Source: UBA1370 sp964515115 (lineage in GTDB: Bacteria; Patescibacteriota; Microgenomatia; UBA1400; PJMF01). From it: a DNA stretch of 64,000 nt. Where the stretch lies: contig CAZESB010000002.1 of the NCBI GenBank assembly GCA_964515115.1, positions 30,711 through 94,710 on the forward strand, given 5' to 3'. Numbering within the stretch: position 1 is the first letter of the stretch; each line of letters opens with the position of its first letter. The notes under the pieces are model-generated. The model made no database searches, was not told where the DNA came from, and saw nothing but the letters and a program-made list of their open reading frames with translations. The position numbers were made by a program, and so were the translations under genes. This document shows positions 57,909 to 64,000 of this stretch, in pieces.

Positions 57909-58392
57909 GTACTCAAAAATATTTCAACTCCACGCCGAAATGCTGAAAGCTATGTCACATCCCAGGCGACTGGAGATCATTCAGCTTCTACGCCAACAGC
58001 AATTAACTGTTTCTGAGATTCACTTGATGCTGGATCTGCCCCAGGCTAATGTCAGCCAACATCTGAGGATCCTAAGAGAAGCTAAAATCGTGCAAGCCGA
58101 GAAAAACGGCAAGCAGGTTTATTACTCACTGGCCCATCCCAATTTTATTAAAGCTTGTGACCTGGTGCGGGAGATTCTGATCGAAGCCAACCAAGACAGC
58201 AGCTTTCTTAAACAACTGAAGTTTCCCATGAATGAGCTGGTGCCGTTGGTTCATGATCCGGTTTGTCAGATGCGAGTCTCACCCAAAACCGCCGGCTACC
58301 ACACTATTCACCAGGGAGAACACTATTACTTTTGTGCCAGCGGTTGTATCAAGCAATTTCAAAAAAACCCCGATCAATATGTCAGCAAATAA
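57907..58392 (+). CDS. ArsR-family metalloregulator fused to a YHS domain
   Basis: 161 residues. Winged helix (about 5-85): KAMSHPRRLEIIQLLRQQ, VSEIHLMLDLPQANVSQHLR (recognition helix), KIVQAEKNGKQVYYSL. C-terminal YHS domain (about 115-160): DPVCQMRV and YYFCASGCIKQF with three Cys, then PDQY. YHS/TRASH domains bind metals such as copper. The typical ArsR metal Cys in the DNA-binding helix is absent, so the YHS part is the likely sensor. It should repress its own operon. Its 3' end overlaps copA by 14 bases. Confidence 0.9.
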   Translation: MYSKIFQLHAEMLKAMSHPRRLEIIQLLRQQQLTVSEIHLMLDLPQANVSQHLRILREAKIVQAEKNGKQVYYSLAHPNFIKACDLVREILIEANQDSSFLKQLKFPMNELVPLVHDPVCQMRVSPKTAGYHTIHQGEHYYFCASGCIKQFQKNPDQYVSK

Positions 58393-60601
58393 AACTCTCA
58401 CCTTCCATATTTCAGGCATGCACTGTGCTAGTTGCGCGGTCAATATTCAAAGAAAGCTGCAAAAAACCGAGGGGGTAAAGGCCGCCAGCGTTAATTATGC
58501 TAATGAGCAAGCCGCAGTCGAGCTAACAAACCAAAACATTTCAACCAAAAAAATTGAAGAGGTGGTGAGTTCTCTGGGATACCAGGCTCACCTTCATACT
58601 GAAGGCGCTGAAGATGTGGCTGAAGCTGAAAGAAGCAAAGAAATTGCTAGCCTGAAAATTAAACTTCTCGTTACTGGTGTTTTGGCAGGGCTGTTGGTGT
58701 TTGGTATGTTGCCGTTGGCACCGATGCTACTGATGAAACCTTGGCTGCAACTGGCGCTGGCGACGCCAATTCAGTTCTGGGCGGGCCGGCGCTTTTACCA
58801 GAGCGCTTGGTCTGCGCTGCAAAACAAAACCGCCAACATGGACACCTTGGTAGCTCTGGGCACTTCAGCCGCCTACTTTTATTCGCTATTTGTAGTCCTT
58901 TTTGGCGACTGGCTGGAAACCCAAGGCATAGAACCGCATGTTTATTTTGAAGCGGCGGGAGCAATCATTTTTTTCATCCTGCTGGGAAAATTTTTGGAAA
59001 TCAGGGCTAAAGGCCAGACTTCCGCGGCTATCAAGAAACTTCTAAACCTCCAGCCTACCCAAGCTCACCTGAAAATCAACGGCCAGTGGCAGCAGGTTTC
59101 TATTGAGAAAGTTCAGGTCGGTGATATTTTGCTGGTCAAGCCAGGGGAGAAAATTCCAGTGGATGGCTTGGTGATTGCCGGCCAAAGCGCCGTCAATGAA
59201 AGCATGGTCACCGGCGAAAGCCTACCGGTCGCAAAATCCAAGGGTAGCAAAGTCATTGGTGCCACTCTTAATACTTCTGGTAGTTTGGAAATTAAGGCTG
59301 AAAAAATTGGCAGCGATACTATGCTGGCCAACATTATTCGCTTGGTAAAAGCAGCGCAAGGCAGCCGCCCACCCATCCAAAAATTGGTTGATACTATTGC
59401 CGCTCATTTTGTGCCGGTGGTAATTTTGCTGGCAGCGGTTACTTTTGTAATTTGGCTGATTTTTGGCCCGGAACCCAGTTATTTATTTGGTTTGGTGAGT
59501 ATGATCAACGTGCTCATTATTGCTTGCCCTTGTGCTTTGGGTCTAGCCACGCCAACATCCTTAATGGTGGGGATTGGTGAAGGCGCGCAAAGAGGCATTT
59601 TAATCAAAGACGCGCAAGCATTGGAAGTGGCCAACAAAGTCAAAGTTGTCGTTTTTGATAAAACCGGCACCATCACTGAAGGCAAACCGGCAGTGCAAAA
59701 TACTTGGTTCGCCCAGGAAATTACCGGTTCACTGCAGGCTGCTGTTTTGGCGGTAGAAGAGCAATCGCATCATCCGCTGGCAGAATCCGTTGTCACTTTT
59801 TTGAAAAATGAAAAAATTTCGGCTAAAAAAATTGAGGCGAAAGCTTTTCGAGATATTCCCGGTAAAGGGGTGAGCGCTCAAGTTGGTAAGCTGGCGCTGC
59901 TGATTGGTAACGAGCGACTGATGCAGGAAAATAAAATTAAAATTCCTGATGAAGTGAAAGTGGCTGTTCAAGCCTGGAAAGAGCTGGGGCACTCGCTGGC
60001 TTTGATTGCTTCGAACTCTCAGTTGGTTGGCGTGATTAGTATCGCTGATACCGTCAAGCCTCAGGCTAAAAAAACCATCACTGCCCTCAAGCAGCTCGGC
60101 ATCACTCCGGTCATGGTCACCGGCGACAACCACGAAACGGCCACAGTAATTGCCAAAACAGTCGGTATCGACAAAGTTAAGGCCGAAGTCATGCCTGCTG
60201 ACAAGGAAAGAATTGTCAGAGAACTGAGAGAAAAATATGGTGTGGTGGCGATGGTTGGAGATGGCATCAACGACGCCCCGGCTTTGGCCACAGCCGATGT
60301 TGGTATCGCTATGGGCGGCGGCACAGATGTGGCCATAGAGTCAGCCGGCATTACTCTGCTGAGAAGCGATATTAGCTTAGTCCCCGCCGCCCTCAAACTT
60401 TCTAAAGCCACCATGCGCAACATCAAACAAAACTTGTTTTGGGCTTTCGCCTATAACATCACCCTGATTCCCGTGGCCATGGGCGCGCTTTTCCCGTTTT
60501 TTGGCCTAGTTTTGAACCCGATCCTGGCTGGAGCGGCTATGGCTTTCTCGAGTGTATCGGTAGTTATGAATGCTTTAAGATTGAAAACAGTTAAAATATA
60601 A
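58379..60601 (+). CDS. copA: Copper-exporting P1B-type ATPase
   Basis: 740 residues from ATG 58379 (MSANKTLTFHISGMHCASC). A longer reading from an earlier codon would run through the regulator in another frame. One N-terminal heavy-metal domain (GMHCASC, 13-19), eight membrane helices with CPC at about 382-384, phosphorylation site DKTGT near 425, HPLAES in the nucleotide domain, GDGINDAP near 626. YN in helix 7 and MxxSS in helix 8 are marks of Cu(I) pumps. It exports copper from the cytoplasm. It is encoded after its regulator with a 14-base overlap. Confidence 0.95.
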   Translation: MSANKTLTFHISGMHCASCAVNIQRKLQKTEGVKAASVNYANEQAAVELTNQNISTKKIEEVVSSLGYQAHLHTEGAEDVAEAERSKEIASLKIKLLVTGVLAGLLVFGMLPLAPMLLMKPWLQLALATPIQFWAGRRFYQSAWSALQNKTANMDTLVALGTSAAYFYSLFVVLFGDWLETQGIEPHVYFEAAGAIIFFILLGKFLEIRAKGQTSAAIKKLLNLQPTQAHLKINGQWQQVSIEKVQVGDILLVKPGEKIPVDGLVIAGQSAVNESMVTGESLPVAKSKGSKVIGATLNTSGSLEIKAEKIGSDTMLANIIRLVKAAQGSRPPIQKLVDTIAAHFVPVVILLAAVTFVIWLIFGPEPSYLFGLVSMINVLIIACPCALGLATPTSLMVGIGEGAQRGILIKDAQALEVANKVKVVVFDKTGTITEGKPAVQNTWFAQEITGSLQAAVLAVEEQSHHPLAESVVTFLKNEKISAKKIEAKAFRDIPGKGVSAQVGKLALLIGNERLMQENKIKIPDEVKVAVQAWKELGHSLALIASNSQLVGVISIADTVKPQAKKTITALKQLGITPVMVTGDNHETATVIAKTVGIDKVKAEVMPADKERIVRELREKYGVVAMVGDGINDAPALATADVGIAMGGGTDVAIESAGITLLRSDISLVPAALKLSKATMRNIKQNLFWAFAYNITLIPVAMGALFPFFGLVLNPILAGAAMAFSSVSVVMNALRLKTVKI

Positions 60602-60615
60602 ACTGGAGGCTGTTT

Positions 60616-61689
60616 ATGGATTTATTTGTTATTTTTCTTACCGGACTGACTACAGGTGGGCTGTCATGTTTGGCCATGCAGGGAGGCTTGCTTACCAGCG
60701 CCATCGCCAATCAAAAAGAAGCGGAAATTGACGAGGCGAAAGCTGAAAAAGTGCCAAAATCCAAGAAAAACTTAAGCCTGAAATCGTTTGATGAACTCGA
60801 CTGGCTGCCGGTACTAATGTTTATGGGCGCCAAGTTGATTTCCCATACTCTGCTAGGCTTTTTGCTGGGCGCGCTTGGTTCAGTTGTCTCGCTGAGTTTG
60901 GAAGTCAGTGCTGCTTTTCAGGTTTTTGCTGCTCTCTTCATGTTCGCAACAGCTATGAACTTGCTCGATGTTCACCCGATTTTTCGAGTGCTGGCCTTCC
61001 AGCCACCAAAGTTTTTGCAGCGTTACATTCACCATACCAGCAAAAGTAAAGCCCTGTTCGCGCCGGCGGTTTTGGGGTTCATGACTATCTTTATTCCTTG
61101 CGGCGTCACTCAAGCGATGGAAGTGTTGGCCATTAACAGCGGCAGCCCTGTGTATGGGGCTTTGATCATGTTTGCTTTTGTTCTTGGCACCAGTCCTCTT
61201 TTTACTTTGATCGGAGTTTTGACAGCGAAACTTTCCGAAGCCTGGAACAAAATTTTCTCAAAAGTCGCCGCCTATACCTTGATTGCCATGGCTATTTACA
61301 GTATTAATGGCATTTTGCTGGTTGCCGGTTCACCGGTGACTTTGCAAAAAGTAATAAGACCGGCTGTCAATTTTTTCTCGAGTGAGAAATCTGAACTAAA
61401 CTATTCAGCGGCAGCAATCAATGGTGTTCAGAAAGTGAAAATCAATGTTCTTAACAATGGTTACAGCCCCAATTACATCCGGGTGGCGGCTGGAACTCCT
61501 GTAGAACTCACCCTGGAAAGCAATGAGGTCTACTCCTGCGCCCTTTCCTTTGTGCTGCGAGAGTTTGGTATTAGAACCTTTCTCGATTCCACAGACAGGC
61601 AAGTATTTAATTTTGTACCCACTCAAAAGGGCAAGTACACTTATACCTGCTCGATGGGCATGTATTCAGGTACGCTGGAAGTAATTTAA
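60616..61689 (+). CDS. SafE/DsbD-like membrane protein fused to a cupredoxin domain
   Basis: 357 residues; ribosome site GGAGG before the ATG. Residues 1-250 hold about six helices of the sulfite exporter/UreH-like (SafE) type, with FIPCGVTQAMEVLA in the family's conserved helix. Residues about 270-357 form a beta domain, VKINVLNNGYSPNYIRVAAG and the copper-site like end YTCSMGMYSGTLEV, typical of a cupredoxin (Cys and Met ligands). The N-terminal half may move copper or a reductant, the outer half bind copper. It lies directly after copA. Confidence 0.85.
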   Translation: MDLFVIFLTGLTTGGLSCLAMQGGLLTSAIANQKEAEIDEAKAEKVPKSKKNLSLKSFDELDWLPVLMFMGAKLISHTLLGFLLGALGSVVSLSLEVSAAFQVFAALFMFATAMNLLDVHPIFRVLAFQPPKFLQRYIHHTSKSKALFAPAVLGFMTIFIPCGVTQAMEVLAINSGSPVYGALIMFAFVLGTSPLFTLIGVLTAKLSEAWNKIFSKVAAYTLIAMAIYSINGILLVAGSPVTLQKVIRPAVNFFSSEKSELNYSAAAINGVQKVKINVLNNGYSPNYIRVAAGTPVELTLESNEVYSCALSFVLREFGIRTFLDSTDRQVFNFVPTQKGKYTYTCSMGMYSGTLEVI

Positions 61690-61697
61690 GGAGAGAA

Positions 61698-61955
61698 ATG
61701 TTTAATATTTTACAGAAAAAAGCGAAGGCTCAAGCTAGTGACAGGGCTCAGTTGGCCGAGTTTAAAATTGGCGGCATGCACTGCGTCAGTTGCGGCCTGA
61801 ATATTGATGGTGAACTGGAGGACTTGGAGGGGGTAACAGAAGCAACTACCAGTTATGCCAAGGCTACCACTCGGGTTTTTTATGATCCGAGCCGGATCGA
61901 TGAAACTACTATCCGAAAAACCATAGAAAAAACCGGCTACCAGATTGAAAAATAG
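61698..61955 (+). CDS. copZ: Heavy-metal-associated domain protein (copper chaperone CopZ-like)
   Basis: 85 residues, one HMA domain: GGMHCVSCGLNIDGEL (Cu-binding CxxC), then a ferredoxin-like fold ending KTIEKTGYQIEK. A short amphipathic start of about 15 residues precedes it. The ribosome site AAGGAGAG is strong. It would shuttle Cu(I) in the cytoplasm to CopA or the regulator. Confidence 0.9.
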   Translation: MFNILQKKAKAQASDRAQLAEFKIGGMHCVSCGLNIDGELEDLEGVTEATTSYAKATTRVFYDPSRIDETTIRKTIEKTGYQIEK

Positions 61956-61977
61956 TTGCCCCAGCCAGTGTTCGCGG

Positions 61978-62006
61978 TTGATTTTACCGGCACTTGGTCT
62001 TAAGAT
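61978..62006 (+). promoter_or_regulatory. Promoter of the alpha/beta hydrolase gene
   Basis: TTGATT (61978-61983), 17 bases, TAAGAT (62001-62006), 8 bases before the ATG at 62015. It suggests the gene is not part of the copper operon. Confidence 0.5.
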
Positions 62007-62014
62007 TGGAGCTC

Positions 62015-63199
62015 ATGATTAAAAGAATTGTTTTGGGCCTTTTAGCCATCCTTTTTATCTTTACTACCGGCGTTTTCGCGGGACCTTTCTTGCGCGGTGA
62101 GAACTCTCCCGTGAACTTGAAAAACCCCCTAGCCGAGTTAATTCAACCAGAGGAAACTCTTCCTTATCTGCCCTATACTATTCAAAACTTGCGTTCACAT
62201 GATTTCACCGCTCGCGACATTACTATAGAAAACGTTATTCAAGACTATCCCGCTTACACCGCTTATCAGTTTTCTTACAGTCCACTTGGCAGAAAGATGT
62301 CGGGGCAACTGAACGTTCCCAAGGAGCTGCCTGCCAATCCTCAGGCTATTGTGATGATTAGAGGTTGGGCGCCGCTGGCTTCCTACTACACCGGTATGGG
62401 TACTAAAAATGCGGCAGCGGCCTTCGCGGAAAACGGCTATATTACCCTGGCGCCGGATTTCTTTGGCTATGGCGATAGTGAGCCGGAACCAGCTGACTCT
62501 TGGCTGGCTCGGTTTGAAAAACCGATGGTGGTGATTGAATTAATGCGCAGTCTTGAAGAGTTAGGAGTGCCACTGATGCCTGACGCCACCACTAAATATA
62601 CCACTAATAACATCGGTATTTGGGCGCACAGTAATGGCGGCCAAATTGCTCTGACGGCGTTAGAAATTACCAGCCAACCTTATCCTGCCACTCTCTGGGC
62701 GCCAGTGGTGGCACCGTTTCCCTACTCAGTCATCTTTTTCAGCGACGAAGATACCGACGAAGGCAAAAATTTCAGAAAATATGTAGCCAACTTTGAAGCC
62801 AAGTATGATGTCTTTGATTTCTCTCTCACCCAGCATCTGCCGCTCCTGACCGGGCCGCTCCAGTTACATCATGGCACTGCCGATACGGCGGCGTTGGCGG
62901 TTTGGAGTGATGAGTTTTTTGCAAAGGTTGATAAAGAAAACTCCAGGCGGGAAAAGTTGCGAGAAAGGCTGGATGAACTGCGGGCAGAGTTGGCAAGTGA
63001 GGCGGTGGCCACCAACGAAGCCAGGGTTGCTGAGATCCAAAACGAAGTTGCCGCTAGCGAAAGCAGCAATCTCTTAGAACCGATCGTTTATCAATACTTT
63101 AAATACCCGGGAGCCGATCACAACTTAGTACCGAGTTGGAGTACTGCCGTGCAAAGAGATTTAACTTTCTTTGAGAACACTAATCCTCTTCTTCCGTAA
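62015..63199 (+). CDS. Membrane-anchored alpha/beta hydrolase with coiled-coil insertion
   Basis: 394 residues from ATG 62015. An N-terminal signal anchor (IVLGLLAILFIFTTGVFAG) is followed by a hydrolase fold: oxyanion strand MIRGWAP, nucleophile Ser in WAHSNGGQIALTAL (about 206-219), acid in HHGTADTAA and His in YPGADHNLVP. This is like S9 peptidases and dienelactone hydrolases. A charged helical hairpin of about 45 residues (about 306-350, REKLRERLDELRAELASE onwards) is inserted between acid and His. Substrate is unknown. The 3' end overlaps rmuC by 20 bases. Confidence 0.82.
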   Translation: MIKRIVLGLLAILFIFTTGVFAGPFLRGENSPVNLKNPLAELIQPEETLPYLPYTIQNLRSHDFTARDITIENVIQDYPAYTAYQFSYSPLGRKMSGQLNVPKELPANPQAIVMIRGWAPLASYYTGMGTKNAAAAFAENGYITLAPDFFGYGDSEPEPADSWLARFEKPMVVIELMRSLEELGVPLMPDATTKYTTNNIGIWAHSNGGQIALTALEITSQPYPATLWAPVVAPFPYSVIFFSDEDTDEGKNFRKYVANFEAKYDVFDFSLTQHLPLLTGPLQLHHGTADTAALAVWSDEFFAKVDKENSRREKLRERLDELRAELASEAVATNEARVAEIQNEVAASESSNLLEPIVYQYFKYPGADHNLVPSWSTAVQRDLTFFENTNPLLP

Positions 63200-64000
63200 A
63201 TAGACCGCCATCAAGTTGTTTAACTTTAACCCCCTGCTCGTCCATATCTCCAGGCAACAAGCTGCCCTCTCGATAAGAATTAATTCTTTCAATCCGCCGC
63301 TCCATTTGTTTAAACCTGGTGCCAGCCAAACCGTCGTAATCGGTTTTCAGCCGCTCAATCGAACGGCCGTACTTTTCAAATTGAGTATTAAATTTATCCC
63401 ACTCAATCACGAACTCATCCACATAACCCACAATTTCCTTGAGAGTATCACCAATCATAAAGTTGCGGTAACTTTCCATCACTGTCCGGGCCACAATTAA
63501 AAAAGTAAAAGGCGAAACAATCAGCACTCTTTTGCCAACGGCATCATCAATCAGATCGGGGAACTTCTGATTAATAAAAGAAAAAACCATCTCGTTGGGC
63601 ACAAAAAGAATGGCGTAATCCAGAGTATTTGATTCCGAGTCAATGTACTCGGCAACTTTGGCAATTTTGGTTTTGATGTCCCTCCTAAACTGCTGCATGT
63701 GGGCGCGTTTTTGCTCCTTCTGCTCAGCCACCGCCAATTTTTGAATTTCCTGGTAGGGAAACTTGACATCTACCGGCACCACTCGGTTGTTGGGCAACAG
63801 CAAGCTAATATCAGGCCGCAAACCGGAAGCCAGCGGCGTTTGTCGGGAGTAGTGCCTGCCTTCAACCAAACCATTAGAGGTCAAGAGGTCTTCAATAATT
63901 CGCTCTCCCCACTCGCCACGCTGTTGGTTGTTGGACAGCACTTTAGCCAGCTGCCTGGTAGAAACAGAAAGCTCATCGGTGAGTTTACGGTGCTCTTCCA
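63180..64000 (-). CDS. rmuC: RmuC-family DNA recombination protein, N-terminus cut by window edge
   Basis: The frame is open from the right edge of the window. In-frame codons before the GTG at 63941 still read as RmuC (EHRKLTDELSVSTRQLAKVL), so the gene begins outside the window. The RmuC core is visible: RGEWGERIIEDLL, RPDISLLLPNNRVVPVDVKFP, then ANEMVFSFI-like strand VPNEMVFSFI and VSPFTFLIVARTV. The fold is that of a PD-(D/E)xK-like nuclease that limits DNA inversions. The N-terminal coiled coil and membrane anchor are missing here. Confidence 0.92.
   Translation of the reverse strand, partial: EEHRKLTDELSVSTRQLAKVLSNNQQRGEWGERIIEDLLTSNGLVEGRHYSRQTPLASGLRPDISLLLPNNRVVPVDVKFPYQEIQKLAVAEQKEQKRAHMQQFRRDIKTKIAKVAEYIDSESNTLDYAILFVPNEMVFSFINQKFPDLIDDAVGKRVLIVSPFTFLIVARTVMESYRNFMIGDTLKEIVGYVDEFVIEWDKFNTQFEKYGRSIERLKTDYDGLAGTRFKQMERRIERINSYREGSLLPGDMDEQGVKVKQLDGGLFTEEED

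Noticed and set aside
58232..58378. 49 extra N-terminal residues on CopA
   Set aside because: These codons are the YHS part of the regulator read in another frame; the natural start MSANK directly precedes the metal-binding domain.
1..64000. CRISPR array, prophage, insertion sequence or rRNA
   Set aside because: No spaced repeats, transposase, integrase, phage structural genes or ribosomal RNA sequence were seen.

Overview
The window is a 64 kb piece of a densely packed bacterial genome of moderate GC, using the standard code (TGA acts as stop throughout). Tiny intergenic gaps, 3' overlapping gene pairs, many short membrane proteins of unknown function, a glycan-heavy surface, an archaeal-type class I aldolase, an aspartyl-tRNA synthetase without the GAD domain and SipW/TasA-like, DUF3048 and CAP-domain surface proteins fit a member of the Candidate Phyla Radiation (Patescibacteria). 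Microgenomates is my best guess, but I cannot prove the rank from sequence alone. No CRISPR array, insertion sequence, rRNA or prophage was seen.

Layout. 1-6689: surface polysaccharide genes (flippase, GT-C-like membrane protein, LytR-CpsA-Psr ligase, dTDP-L-rhamnose genes rfbB, rfbC, rfbD). 6703-15116: translation and DNA housekeeping (trmD, gltX, ybeY, dnaX, ybaB, rdgB, M29 aminopeptidase). 15129-18796: class I aldolase and glucan phosphorylase, then two unknowns. 18803-21062: a NUDIX gene, tRNA-Gln(CUG) and a convergent two-component pair. 21152-30723: an eight-gene minus-strand operon making UDP-glucuronate, GDP-D-rhamnose and lipid-linked sugars, with membrane glycosyltransferases. 30790-41937: dacA, aspS under a compact T-box, a divergent gene of unknown function behind a pseudoknot-type attenuator, recJ, cca, secF, secD and a winged-helix protein. 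41991-47805: DUF3048, rseP, frr and a zinc ABC transporter. 47802-55572: envelope proteins, rfbA, a SipW/TasA-like export cassette and sppA. 55648-57819: tRNA-Glu(CUC), two NUDIX genes and a MazG-like gene. 57907-61955: a copper operon (ArsR-YHS regulator, CopA, SafE-cupredoxin, CopZ). 61994-64000: an alpha/beta hydrolase and partial rmuC.

Expression logic. At least 17 transcription units have a recognisable -10 box ending only 6-11 bases before the start codon, so most first genes appear to be leaderless. Genes inside operons instead carry Shine-Dalgarno sequences (AGGAGG, AAGGAG) or overlap their neighbour. This rule moves several start codons (recJ, frr, znuA, the winged-helix gene, one NUDIX gene, the hydrolase). 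The main exceptions lie in the 460-base region at 33275-33734. There two promoters with overlapping -35 boxes fire outward into structured leaders, one a T-box for aspS and one a candidate pseudoknot attenuator.

Assembly notes. Two runs of 100 N occur. The one in dnaX (12565-12664) is a genuine gap of unknown length. The one in recJ (35437-35536) is false: an exact 55-base sequence lies on both sides, and collapsing it restores a normal RecJ C-terminus ending at 35302.
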